This document shows, in pieces, positions 34,323-48,052 of a stretch of 64,000 nucleotides of DNA (positions within the stretch are counted from its first letter, which is position 1; every line of letters begins with the position of its first letter). This stretch comes from Petrosia ficiformis (taxonomy: Eukaryota > Porifera > Demospongiae > Haplosclerida > Petrosiidae), in the NCBI GenBank assembly GCA_947044365.1, contig OX345649.1, forward strand, positions 4,865,905 through 4,929,904. Direction: 5' to 3'. The notes under the pieces were generated by a model. It saw nothing but the letters and a program-made list of their open reading frames with translations, had not been told where the DNA came from and ran no database searches. The translations under genes were made by a program, and so were the position numbers.

Positions 34323-37300
34323 ATGCATGTAGAAACTGAATTAATCAGGAGTGAACCTCTTTCAAAGAGGTTAGACTGCTCTGTATGGCTGAAGATGGAG
34401 AATCAACAGATCTCTGGTAGTTTCAAATATCGTGGTATTAGTTTATTGTGTAAAGAAGTATGTATAATACATGTATATAAATTTTAATATTCATGATTAA
34501 TGTCTGCAGGCTGTTGAAAAAGGATGTAAAAAATTAGTTTGTTCATCTGGTAAAAATATTATATTACTGCATCCCCTCCTCTATCTTGATTATATCTCTT
34601 TCTCTTAGGTGGTAATGCTGGTTTAGCCGCCACATTTGCTGCTGAAGTATTGGGCATACCAATTACAGTATATGTACCAGAATCAACCCCAAAAACCGTG
34701 AGAGTGAAGCTAATAGAGCATGGTGCAACAGTGATGGTCCACGGAAATGTGAGTTAAAGCGAACTGAAAGAAGTATAGATTTTTGTCAATGAATCCCTTC
34801 ACTTATCTTTCACTATTATTTTAGAAATGGGATATGGCCAATGCAAAGGCATTGGAAGCAGCTACTGAAGCAGGTGATATATATACTATTAATATTGACT
34901 GATATTAATTATATATTCCCGTTAGGTGTACATTTCATACATCCATTTGATAATCCATTAATTTGGTAATGCCCGGTTTGTCCCCCCATTAATTCATTGT
35001 TTAACCACATAATCATATTGTTTCCATATTTGGTGTTCAATAATAACAACTAATCATCCATTTGACAAGTATCTCAATTACTATCATTCCTTGTTTGACG
35101 ATCACATGATGGAGTTATTACATAATTACATATTACATAATGGCCACATCCTCCATTCAGTGTAAATAAATCTACATATTACATTCCTTTCATGATGGTC
35201 GCATCCTCCATTCGTTCTGATGTATAAATACATGTTCCCCTGAGGGTGAATTGTTAGCTTATATAATTCTTTCAGGGATATGCTACTGCATAAGGTCTTA
35301 TATGTATCAGCTCCTAAACTATTTGCATGTCTTTAGTGTTATACATGAAGTCAACTCATAGTTTATATGTAATGATATAATCTCTTTCAGGGAGGGACAC
35401 GCTACTATAATCACAGACATGAAAGATCAGCTAAGAGGAAAAGTTCCTGATGTTATTGTTGTATCTGTGGGAGGAGGAGGTCTAATGAATGGAATTCTAC
35501 ATGGACTGCATGAAGTTGGATGGAACCATGTACCATTGGTTGCCATGGAAACCATTGGGGCTGATAGTTTGAATGCTTGCGTTATGGCAGGAGACTGGGT
35601 GGAAATTGAAGACATTAAGAGGTATATATTTGACACATGACATTATACCAATATGAACAAATGAATGGATAGATGGGAGATCCGCCACTCCTCATAAGCA
35701 CCTGATGAGATGTAATTACTTTTTTCTCATATACAGTATAGCTGTATGTTTGGGTGTTCAACGTGTTTCCAAGAGAACTTACCAATGGTTAAGTGAACAC
35801 AATGTAATCTCCTGTGCGATACCAGATGAAGAGGCATTAAAAGCATGTGTTAAAATATCAGGTGAGTACATGAATTAGTAGTTACAAAACACTCCCTGCA
35901 TTAACTACCAATCAGGCTTATTGTAATGAAAGTACATTCACAATGGTTAGCACCTAACTAAATGATATTATCTTGACTTATGATGTAATGATTAGAATTA
36001 TAATTGATCTCTAAGTATTAGGCTATCTAATGAGAGTTTAAATTACAATGTATGATAATTTCACACTTACCATTACAATGACAACTAGCTAGTCTGTTGT
36101 AAACTTGCAATCACAATTAGGAATAGGATTGGTTGAAAGTAGCTAATTGTAATTACAATATGTCTGCTACCAATTATCCATTTGATTGTACACTATATGT
36201 GAGGAATAACCTGTAGCAAGCTTTTTTATTGATCTGTTACACACAAACCTTTCATAAGGGCATGATGATCATTCAAAAAGACTTGAGCAAGAGAATGACT
36301 GCATAATTAATATTTATTACATTTGTGACGTGTCATTGCATAGCTGTTAACTGAGTTTTGTTTTGTTAAATATGTGACCAGCTCTGCGAAAACCAGTCTT
36401 ATGGATAAAAATATAATTTGGAGATATGATCGAAAATAGACAGTTCTGAATTACTTGGGTGATCACAATTTGATTACATAAAAAGCATCACAAATGTCTT
36501 ACCTGTCTTCTGATACTTTTAGCAAGTCTTGGAGATCTCTTTGTACTTCGCTAGCCACTGCTAAATAAATTGTTAATCATTACTTTTAGTGATTATAAAA
36601 TTGAATTAATTGTGTTTTTCTCCAAATGAGTATTTGTGACTACAATGGTTTAATCTCTCACTGTAGCTTTGTCTTTTACATGATTTGGGTGTATAATATA
36701 TCATTCTAGAGCTAATTTAATGCTCTATATTCAAGTCAGACAAAAAAAATCAATTTTTAAATTTTAATCCATAAGACTGACTGACTGGTTTTGCAGAGCC
36801 GTCACATATAATTATTATAATTATAGCTGTGTTCACAGAATGTTGTCTTAACAGTTGTACTATGTTTTGAAAGTTGTTGTCTTGGCATCTTTGTCAGCAA
36901 AATTTTCTCTTAGAACTGCAATTTCTTTCCTGAACTAAACACGTTTGCATAACATACTTCATTATCTTAGCAATTACAAAGGGGTAATATCACTTCGATT
37001 ATTTTGTTCTGTTCATGAGTAGATGTTAAAAGATATATGGAGAAACAAATTATCCCTATAATTGTTTCTAATCACTAATAATCGTTGCTGATGACTTCTC
37101 ATGTCTGAAACCCAACTACATATTATAGTTAATTGTTTTTTCAATTGTCGTATACGTTTTTTAATCTATTTTAGCTACAATAGTTAGTAATTGCAGTTTC
37201 TATAATCTGAATTCATGCCTGGTCTAATACTCATGTTTGTTTACACACCATGTCCATTAATTGACACACTGAAAAAGACATTTTCCTGGCCCAACAGAAT

Positions 37301-37862
37301 TCATATCACATGACTAAAATTATTAAAAGAGGGTATGTCATGGACCTGCCGGAATACCATAATTGAGGCAATAGGTCTTAGGCACTAATGAGAATCTACT
37401 ATATATGCTTGGCCTAATAATAAGAGACTACACTGTCAATTAATCAACAATCTGAAGTTCTACCCTTCTTAGCACACTTTTACAAACTGAGTAGTCCCAC
37501 CTTAATTCCACATTCCATGTGATATATGTGAAGTGGTTGGCAACACCAGACTAATACCTTAGCACATGATTTGTTTACAAACACCTTCTAAACAACCTAA
37601 GTAACTAGCCTTCCAGCATGGCCTGCAAGACTGCTCTCAACCTCCCATTCCCAGCATTCTATATTTTTCCACAGATGATCACAATATTCTAGTCCCACCT
37701 TCTTGTGGTGCTGCTATTGCAGCAGTATATAGTGATATTCTATCAGATCTGATCAAAGAGGGAAAGTTACCACAAATATTGAATAATGTTGTAATTATTG
37801 TGTGTGGAGGAAGTGGAACTACAACCAAGAAAGTAGAGGAATGGAGGAACAAATATATGTGA
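34323..37862 (+). CDS. SDS: L-serine/L-threonine dehydratase, copy 2
   Basis: Exons 34323-34457, 34510-34549, 34609-34748, 34825-34873, 34926-34965, 35391-35621, 35737-35861 and 37675-37862 give 315 aa. Exon lengths match copy 1 except for the last, which is 6 bp shorter. The Schiff-base motif SGSFKYRG, SSGGNAGLA and GGGGLMNG are all kept, so the enzyme should be active. Differences cluster in exon 3 (PKTVRVKLIEHGATVMVHGN against SEIVREKLKEHGAKVEVYGK) and exon 7, which may mean relaxed or shifted constraint away from the active site. The tail of intron 5 is also nearly identical to that of copy 1, so duplication is fairly recent. Intron 7 is enlarged to 1.8 kb by a MITE. Confidence 0.87.
36374..36805. 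mobile_element. 432-bp TIR element in dehydratase copy 2, intron 7
   Basis: The ends are inverted repeats: GTGACCAGCTCTGCGAAAAC at left and GTTTTGCAGAGCCGTCAC at right, continuing inward with CAGTCTTATGGAT and ATCCATAAGACTG. No ORF. The intron of copy 1 at this place is 187 bp, so insertion postdates the gene duplication or was lost there. Confidence 0.7.
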
Positions 37863-38351
37863 ATAATATATAATTATATTTTTATTTTGCCAAATGTTTT
37901 AATTATTTGTCCAAATACTGTAATCCACTTCATAGTGATTGTGCCAAATTAGACCTGAAGTAAATTATATCGAATTTTTTTTTTTACTAAAAAAAAATTT
38001 TCATTCATACTAAAATTTAAAGGATCTGTACAAACAAAAAACCCAAAGAAAATGTCCCTAGTAGGAAACTCAACAAAATCCCAACACAAAAAGACAAGTG
38101 ATGAATGTTTTTAGAGGGGATAGAAGATAGAGATTTGGAATACAGCATAAAGTGCAGAAATAATGCATGTAGTATATATATAGTTTAATATATTAGAAAG
38201 AGAGATTAAAAAAAATAATATACCTGTTTGAGTTGGCACTAGTACAAATTGGTGGTCCAATACAAAGGAGAGTTAAGTTATAAATAATAATATTAGTGGA
38301 TACATAAATCTGTGATTAATATAATTATTACTATCATTTAAATTATTATTT
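37863..38351. other. Convergent intergenic region
   Basis: It separates the stop of dehydratase copy 2 from the stop of the T-box gene on the other strand. It is AT-rich with homopolymer runs near 37975-38000 and 38205. I see no canonical AATAAA, gene or element. Confidence 0.5.
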
Positions 38352-41300
38352 CTACGGGTATGTGGATGGATTCCACTGTCTATGTGGTGATGAATAGGCA
38401 TCTGGTGGTTGGTTGGTGTATCCTGATGTGCCACTGGTAGTAACAACAGATCCAAGCTCGCCTACCTGCATGTGACGAGAAGGTAGATAAGTAGCAGGTA
38501 CTTGTATAGACTGTTGAATAACCTGAATAGGCGTGTATTGTCCATATGCAAGAGCAGGTCTTGTGTGAAGAGGAGAAGATGCTTGATAGCTGCTCTGTGG
38601 TGTGGCAACATACTGGAACGAGCCCGGTCCACTCAAATGTGAAAGAGGTTGTTGATATCTACTGACAGAATTTGAAGTTGTCACTGAAGAGTAACCACCT
38701 GGGGTGTTGGCTATAGCGAGTTGTCCAACTGGTAAAGACCTGTATGCTGCCACAGTGTCAGGCTGGTAGAGGATATGAGCTTGTGGGTGACCTAAAAATA
38801 AAGAAGTAACATACAGTGATGCAAATTTTGAACCGATATAAAAACACTCCACAGCAACTGTGCATGAATATAAGGATTTCTCATACAAAAATATTTAATT
38901 AAGTAGACAACATTAGGCATCTCTTTCAGTCCCACAAGAGGGCAAGGCAATTAACAGGCTATATACACCACATAAAAGTTAGAAGACAGGTTTAACTTTG
39001 TAACCCAACCCTACTTTGAATGACCAATAGAAAGGTCTAATGTTACTGTATAAACATGCATTAAAGCTTTTGCCAATTTGTACAAGTCAAGCCCACCAAC
39101 TAAGGCAAATCCTCCTTTCTACCTACTTTCATGTATACTAACCAGGCATTGGGAGGGAGTTAATAATTTATTCTGATTGGTCCAATAGAAAACTAACAAT
39201 GCCTATATATATAGGTTGGCTACAAAAAGGAATGTTGTACCTTCCCCTGGAGGGGCTTAACTACATAATGGAATTATAGATGTGTGATATTTTGATTTGG
39301 ATATCATTAACCTAATTTGGTCAAATTAAACCACATGAAAAGCTTCAAAGTAAAATCATATTGTACCTTACTAGAACAACAAGTACAGATTGAAAAGCGT
39401 AGGATAGTGATAACATTGTTATGCATAATATCAAATGATATAAAACACATGTGGATCTAAATGATAAGTATTTACATCAATGGATAGACAAATGGATGTA
39501 GATGTGGATCAATGGATGGATGGATTAATGGATCAATGGATCGATGAATGGATCAATGGATTGATGAATGGATCAATGGATAGATTGATAAATAGAGGAT
39601 GAAAGTTCTGCAAACAAAAATTCAGAAAAAGGTCCTGCAAAAATTCAAGCAAAGACTTCTAACATGTCAGTGTTAGAAGTAGTCTTTGGATTCAAAGCGC
39701 TTGACATGTGACTGATAATAATATTACTATGGTCATTTTGATGTCATCATTAACAACATTTTCATAACAATCTGCTATCATCTAACACTTTGAAAGTTCA
39801 TGTATAAATATCTTTCATCCTAGAATGGCCATTTTATTCTACAGTTACTTCCTTTGCACACACCACTTACACAACTCACACAACACACCCGTTAATCGAC
39901 AAAGCTTCCCAAAATGCCATATTTTTATAATAACATTGTAAACAGAAGACCACAGCAATATTAGAGGTCCCTTCATGCCCAAACCTTCTATACACTATGG
40001 AGAAGTATGTCTAGACACTACATGGCAAATTGCTCTACACAATACCAGAAACAATTCTCCCAGCAATTAGCGTGAATTAGTCTAATGTAAAATATGTTCT
40101 ATATGTGTTGGAATGTTGTTCAACTATATGGACAATGTCTGCTATATATATACATAAATATAGTAAATATTATATATCTATATATATATATATATATATA
40201 TGGGATATATATATGGATATATAATTATGTCTATTATCTTACCCAATCAAAATGTGGTCGGAACTCCAGGCGTGAGTAGTGATAATCTCTTTGTCTGCTT
40301 CATGATTGAGATTATACACTCTTTCACACCTGGAGTCAAACTATGTATAATTACAATATTGTACATACTGTTTAAAAGAATAACACATTCCCAGTATTAA
40401 TAATAATTTGTTAATAGGCGCTAATAAATGATAAAATCTAAATTTAACAGTTTGTACAAGTTTTATAAAACTATATACTCACCTGTAAATGGGGAGTGTT
40501 GTTGAGTGAAGCCCAGTTCTTGACCAGGTAGAGGAATAAATGGAGGCCTGGTGTCATACGGAATACCTTCATACGATTGATCACTACAGGTGGAATTAGA
40601 CCTGAAACCAGTATGCGTTCAGTATCACATACATGTACATACATACACAGGTGTGCACATACACATTCAAACTATAACAGGTTTATGTATTACACCTGGG
40701 CAGATGAATAGACCTATGGATATACATACCAACATTCTCCAGTAACTAAGTACACATTGTAGAAATCAGTTATGTAACATGATACCCTTGATAAGCAGTA
40801 TCTTGGCTTAATATTTAATTACTTGGTGTTTACAGTAAAAGCTTTCAACCAACCAAATATTGTACTAGGCTTAACTTCTCATGTCTATAGACATCCCAGC
40901 TTAATTGCACTCTGTATCACTTATCACTCTTTATAAAGCCTATATATACAATAGCTCATTCATATAGTGTGGCATGGTTACTAAAAATTATTTCTGAGTT
41001 ATTTTATTTAGAGGCTGGGATGTTTTGAGTAAAAAACCATGCTGAGACAAAATTACTAGGGATACTTCACAGACAAACACAGCCAGAGTAGAGTATTGAA
41101 GATTGCAACCTATATCAGATACATACATATGCAGGTTTCTAGGAATGTTCATTTGTGTTCAAGCACTGTATAGATGTATGCTAGAAAACCCCTCTTACAG
41201 TATCAAATATATCACAACATGATAAATAATTACACAGTGTAGTAGCGCTACCTACATCATTATAATCATACATACATATGCAGGTTTCTAGGAATGTTCA

Positions 41301-42573
41301 TTTGTGTTCAAGCACTGTATAGATGTATGCTAGAAAACCCCTCTTACAGTATCAAATATATCACAACATGATAAATAATTACACAGTGTAGTAGCGCTAC
41401 CTACATCATTATAATCATACATACATATGCAGGTTTCTAGGAATGTTCCATTGTGTTCAGGCACTGTATAGATGTATGCTAGAAAACCCCTCTTACAGTA
41501 TCAAATATATCACAACATGATAAATAATTACACAGTGTAGTAGCGCTACCTACATCATTATAATCAACATACATATGCAGGTTTCTAGGAATGTTCATTT
41601 CTGTTCAAGCACTGTATAGATGTTAGCCTCATACCCAAGCTGAGATTGATGCATTGAAACTAATTATACTACCTATTTTCGGCTTAGTGAAACGGAAGAT
41701 TACATTAAGATAATTTGTGCATGCACAAACAGTTGAATCCAGGCTCTTTTTCTACGCCATTAGCCCGGGTACAAGGCTATATAGATGTATACTAGAAAAC
41801 CCAATGCATTCTGTGTTACAGAACCAAAAATATCACCTATAAGATGGAAACCACAATATATAAGTACATCATCCTAACAACTAATAACAAGCTAAGGGAA
41901 CCAGATTGCACTTGTATATGCACTAGTATATGCAACTCACAAATTAGAGAATCAAATGTATTACTACAGTCTAACAATGCAACCAGATATATATGTACAT
42001 GCACTAGTATATGCAACTCACAAATCAGAGAAGCAAATGTATTACTACAGTCTAACAATGCTAGGGAACCAGATATATATGTACATGCACTAGTATATGC
42101 AACTCACAAATCAGAGAAGCAAATGTATTACTACACTCTAACAATGCTAGAGAATTTGATAATTAGTTACATATGCATCATCCAGCTTAGGCACCTGCTT
42201 GAATACAAGAGGCCACAGCACTATACTATCAAATTGATGCTTTACAGGTGAGAAAATTAAGTCAATTTGCATCTATTCATAAATTAAAACAACTATTAAC
42301 TTAAAACAAGTTTTATTAACTGCGAAGTAACTGCGAATTATTAGCATGGTGAGATGTTACAACTGTGATTATAGTACATCCAATACTAGCTGAACAGGAA
42401 GGGAGTTTATATATTCACTGCTGCCAGTAAAGTTTTAGTCAACACCACAAAGTAGAATTTTCATGTTATGTGTGTCTTATTACCTTCTGCTCCCTGATAG
42501 CTCCGAGCCTCTGAAACCTTTTGCAAAAGGATTATATTCAATCTTTAATTGAGTCACCTGATATTATAGTAAA

Positions 42574-42607
<34 letters not shown>

Positions 42608-45600
42608 TATTAAATATATTATCTATCACACACCTGTTGATTCTGGTATGCCGTCACAGCCATAAATTGAGTTTCAGGAAACACGTGAGTACTCAGACCA
42701 TCATCTCCTTCTTGTATTGTTAAAGATTTTTCGTCTTTTGCTTTTACTACATGAATTCTGGGTTGACACTTATGCATAGAATTCAATATAATCTGTTGGG
42801 AGGGAAGATGGAAGGATGAAAGGGACAGAAACAGACAACATAAAGCAGGGAAGAAGAAATAATGAATGAAGTGTCAGTTTGTACAACTGTTCAGTAACAA
42901 AGATGCATGAAAAGTGCATAAATAGATATTAAAACCCTCTCTCCATAGCAACAATGGCAGCTGAACATACATAAAGTAATTAATTCTCTTTGTAGCAAAC
43001 AACCATTCCCACGCTCCCTCCCTGGTTTCTGCTGTCTACGGTTTCTAACTACGAATGTACTATATATAATAAGGCATTCTACTTGTGTTACACTCCCACT
43101 TTAACAGATATACAAAGCTTATACCAATATAGCAACTTAAAAAAACTGTTAAAATGTAATTGGCTATCTGATATCTTCTTTAATCAGCATACCATTTCTA
43201 ATTGCTAATAGCAGAATGGAACTCCTAGTGGCCTACCCAACTGTATTGAGTTACACAAGCATATAATATTATATATTATCATTATTAAATTTGAATGTTT
43301 GTATAATATATACTTTGATCTGGTTACTTAGCAACATACTGGAGACTATAATCAACAGCTGGCGAATTATTTTTCCAACAGTAAACAACTTAAGTCAGAC
43401 CAAGAAAGATGGAGTATGATTCATAATCCACATTTTTTCAAAACCACTATAGTAATTAGCACCTAATTAATCACTATCAATTCCACAACTAAGCTAATTG
43501 TGTAAGCTGATAAAAAACGATTCTATTCATTTTAGCAAAGAAGCCACTTCCTTGAAGGGATTGGAACAAAAATAAACACTTAAGCTTCACCAGATTGAGG
43601 TTGAATTGGAGGTCATTAGGTAATTAGATTATACCCAAACCACAATATTGTCATATGAGTAATTATAAAACTCACAATACATAATTTACACTAATTTACA
43701 TGTATAGGTGTATGTAAAATAACAATTTTGTTTGTAAATAGTCCAAATACGTAGTATGCACTTACTGTAATACTAGTGAATAGATTTACAGCTATATACT
43801 GAGTACTCATGATTACTATAAACCATAGAGAGGTTTTAAACAGATATACATGTTGTGTGTCCATTGCTCTGCACTTTGGACATAACTAGCATTGCAATAT
43901 AATTATGCACATTAGACTATTGATTATATTCCGTACATACCAGCATAATGTATAAGAATAAGGAACTCACATATCCAAATTGATCTAAATGGTTGTTGGT
44001 GATCTTTAGTTTCTGAAATGATATTAACTGTTTTTCCCAAACTGCTCCAGTAGCAGGAGAATCCGGATGAATATATAATCTTCCTTGCAGTGTCGGTTCT
44101 GCTTTTCCTGTAACAACCCACTCAGAGTCATGGAATTTATACCTATTATCATCTAAAGCTACAATGTCCATTACTATAAAATATTTAGCATCAGGTTCTA
44201 GTCCTGATACACTAATTTTGATTACAGGAAACATTCTCCTAAGAGAGAGTGAGAGAGAGAGAGAGAAGGAGGGAGGGAGGGAGGTAGGGAGAGGGAGAGA
44301 GGAGAGAAAGAGTTTATAAATGAGGATCTATAGACAAGACTACGAATCTCACTAAATGAAGATATTGAAAGTTGAAATTTTATAAAAGATGAAACTACCT
44401 ATACCATGAAAAAAGCGGGAATAATAATAATAATAATTATTAAAAAAGCAGATTCAGCTGGAATCGATTCCCCACTATATAATTATGCATACTTGATATA
44501 TGTTTACACCAAAGTGGTTACATAACCATATGTGACTGTGAAAATGTAATAACATCACATATATATATATATATAATAATAATTTATATATATATAATCA
44601 CTGTGAAAATCCAAATAGAGTAATTATTATGGTTACAGGATATCGATTTATGAATATTTAATAAGTTACAGTATTAATTTCAGTAAATATAATTACAAGA
44701 AACTGATACACTTACTTATGGCTCTTTTCAAGTAAAACAAACATGTTACAGTTAATATATATGCCACTCACTTGGAAATGATATTTTCACTCAAAATGAG
44801 TGTTTTATCCACTCTTGTAGAAGTAATATGTTATTTTAAAGAACAAAGAGGGCAACAGGTTGAGATATTAAGTAACAATCTTATCAGATCCTCAAAACTT
44901 TTATTTCAACCAAAAGGACCATGCATCTTTCAACAAAAACATTTTTAGAAGTTTTTTTCCCAATAAAAAAAAAACACCACGGGATGACCTAGATAATTCT
45001 CCAGGTACTTATTTTTGTAGATATAATTGAACATTTTACCAAGCTTTTTTTAAATGTAAACTTTATAAAACATGTTGTCTTAGCCATTGGGTTCATGATG
45101 TTTCCACATATTGCATTACAAATTGGATTTAGTATCCTGTAACCATAATTATATTGTAGAGTATACAGTATACTATGACAGGATCAAGTATTATAAAAGT
45201 ACATGTCTACTTCTTTGTAATATGTACTAGTATAGTATTGAAAAACTAAAAGAATAAAGAGAAGTGAGGTCATAATATATAACAAGTCTCAACATTAGGA
45301 ATTTCAATCCTACACATTGTCAATAACTAACTCAAATATTACACTAACTTGTATGCATGGCAGTTTAGTCTAAAAATTATTATTATATTTCCCAACATGG
45401 AGAGAGGAAGAGAAGGAGTGGCCCAATTGGGAATAACCAATATTGAGTGAAGTTAGCTTAGTGTACCCACTAAATGGTATTAATTAGTGATTAGTAAACC
45501 AACTGTTTATATAAAATACTCTGTGAAGTAAAGCCCAATCAAATTTCAATCACACTAACTTACTATGTATTTATACAGACCAACAGATAGATAGATAGAT

Positions 45601-48052
45601 GGTAGACAGATAGACAGATAGATAGATAGATAGATAATAGCTCACCTTCCTGCTTTTGTTATTATCATTTCTGTAGTTGATTTATGAAATTTTGCCCATA
45701 AATCTCTTCCATGTAGCGTAACTTTGATACCATTTGAATCAAGTGATTCTCCAGTGTTCGAATATAAGGTAATTTTATTGTTTCCATGCATGTATGATTT
45801 AATAGCCTGTCCTTGATCTGTAATGGAAAATATAAATGATGTTAACTTAAGAGAGGGATTGTGTTTGAAATTATTTGGTTTAGAGCCCTTTTAGCACTCT
45901 CTTTGCTAAATGTGTTGGGACAGCTAACAATTATCACCTGGTTTAAAAGGACATGGTGAGGAGTATACACAGCTAGCTTATGTACATATATGCAGGTATG
46001 TATGTATGTGTAACAACAGGTCACACTCAAATACAGAAGTGATAATAATTAATAGCCTTCATCTGCCTTAGTGTGAAAGATGAATAAAACAAACAGAAAC
46101 CAAGACTTTGAAATAATTCAAGACCCATAACAATTGAAGGGGGACACCTCTTCAGAGTATATAATATGATGTAATCTTGGTCCTCCCCACAGCACAGGTG
46201 CAATAATCAAATGCTTACTACAGGTTTCTAATGCTATAAGCGCTGACTTAGAATTAACTCTGTAGTCTAGTTCAATTTACACCACTTAACACCACAGGAT
46301 ATGCTTCAAGTTCAGGTCGGCTTCTTAATTAACACCTCTCATACCTTTAGTTTTAAGATTGTAGTCACAAGATTGTGATATTCCTATATACTTATAAACT
46401 AGTTTTACTTGGAGGTCAATAAATGTGGGAGAAGCCAGGGACTAAACAACTATTCATAAGGTGTGTTCTCTGTTAGTCTGGTACCAGAGTGTTAAAAATT
46501 TATTACTACCAGCAATTGTATTAGTACTGGTTACTGGAATTGTTGATTGTGGAAACCAACATTAGTTTATGCAATGTGTCTCCTTTGATGTTTAACCTAA
46601 ATACAACTAACCAGGCTAAGTCATCTTGTATTATACTACATTTCTACAACTTCACACCTTACCTTGTGGCACAGTAAAAAGCTGAAAGTTTTGTGGTGAT
46701 GTTTATGATTATATTGATATAAATACCAACACATTCAGGAAACACAGACTATGGGCTATTACAGTATGTGTCATTATTCTTTGGAAGCTACAGTAGCTAA
46801 CTAACAAACAAAAGCGCTTTTTTTGATGGAATATTTAAGTGCTGCAAGAAAACTATCAAAGTTCTTTCTAGCACTAAGTATTTCTCTCAGGATATTCTCT
46901 CTTTTTCTCTTTCTGTGATATGGCAGGCAATAAATAATAAAAGGTGACCCTTCTACATTTGAAGGGAGTGAGTACACATGTACACTTATAAATGGACTAC
47001 ATAAGAATAGGTATGGTGTGCAGTGATTGTATAGGTATAAACTGAACACGAGGTATTTATCCCCCAAAAAAACATGTAAAAATGGGAATGTATTCTGAGG
47101 CCATAACTTTAATATCATCATACACTATAACAGATAAAGATGACCTCACTCAGCAATAAGCATATAGCATTGTAGATTGAGATTAATTAGTAAAGTTATC
47201 TATCTGTAAAATCATAATACTTAGCCAGGAAGACATATTATTGATAGGAGTGACTAGAGAAAGTGAAAGTTAACTGTTTAACAGGAAAGCAATGTCACAG
47301 TCACTGTCAGTAACAGTTAAGGGAACCAACTGCATAAGTGTTTGTTATGAGCATGTTAAAATAGCTGTTACAACACAAGAGGCCTTGAAGAGGGTGTAAA
47401 AAACTGAAAATGCAATTAATAATAATAGAGTACAGTGGGCAGGGTCTTGAAAATAGTTTAAATAATAGTCTAACCGTCTGATGTAGTTGCAGTCTCATCC
47501 TCTACATCTCCATCTCTATCTCCATCTCCCATCTCTGTTTTAATGGTTTTAGATGGACTAGTTGAAGAATCATCTTCATCCACTAATGGTCTTTTTGTAC
47601 CAGCTACTAAATTTATAGGGCTATGCTCTGGTCTCTTTCTACAGCTACTTTCTTCCTCAGATTTTATAGATGGTGGAGACCCAATGAGTGTTTCTAATCC
47701 ACTTTTTCGATCTGTAATATTATGCCAAAAAATGTCTAATTATTGCACAGCAAAATAATGTTTATGTTCATCTATAAATGGAAGTTAGGCACACACAAGT
47801 GCACACTGTTTATAAAAACTATGTAATTATCGGTATTATTAATAATTGATTAAAGATCAAACTATCTTAGTTATTGCAAACTCACACAAAAAGCAGCAAA
47901 CAACAATCATATCACATTAGCTCAGACAGGACATTGTAAAAGCATGTTATCTAAAACATGACCACACACAAACCATATAGACAATGCACTTTGTAATATA
48001 AATATATAATTACAAACAAATTATTACAAGACTTACCATCTGAATGTTCCAT
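38352..48052 (-). CDS. T-box transcription factor, Tbx4/5-like
   Basis: Eight exons join in frame to 494 aa: 48037-48052, 47475-47711, 45646-45817, 43971-44238, 42634-42792, 42484-42557, 40483-40601 and 38352-38791. Residues 1-84 are acidic with a KRPLVDEDD stretch. The T-box spans about 116-300: [104 protein letters not shown] and [18 protein letters not shown] with NNHLD-FG resembles Tbx4/5 more than Brachyury or Tbx2/3; subfamily needs a tree. The tail is Gln/Ser/Pro/Tyr-rich, like a transactivation region. T-box proteins bind TCACACCT-type sites in the nucleus and control development. The 16-bp first coding exon is short but keeps phase. Introns total over 8 kb. Confidence 0.88.
38792..40482. 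other. T-box last intron
   Basis: Contains a (GGAT)n tract at 39490-39590, a TA-rich run at 40145-40210 and the hairpin at 40263-40336. Nothing else is supported. Confidence 0.5.
40263..40336 (-). ncRNA. Candidate pre-miRNA-like hairpin in T-box intron
   Basis: ACTCCAGG and GATAATCTC at the left arm face GAGATTATAC and CACCTGGAGT at the right arm, forming a stem of about 27 bp with a small internal loop and an 18-base terminal loop. Read on the minus strand, the sense of the host gene, one mismatch becomes a G-U wobble, so that strand folds better. It could equally be a decayed short inverted-repeat element. No expression evidence is available. Confidence 0.3.
41121..41640. repeat. 149-bp tandem repeat, 3.5 copies, T-box intron
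   Basis: ACATACATATGCAGGTTTCT starts units at 41121, 41270, 41419 and about 41567. Copies are almost identical. Confidence 0.92.
41900..42150. repeat. ~82-bp tandem repeat, three copies, T-box intron
   Basis: GCACTAGTATATGCAACTCA and GTATTACTACAGTCTAACAA recur three times. Confidence 0.85.
45818..47474. other. T-box intron 2, no recognisable feature
   Basis: A (GATA)n tract sits just outside at 45588-45640. The rest is single-copy AT-rich sequence as far as I can see. Confidence 0.45.
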
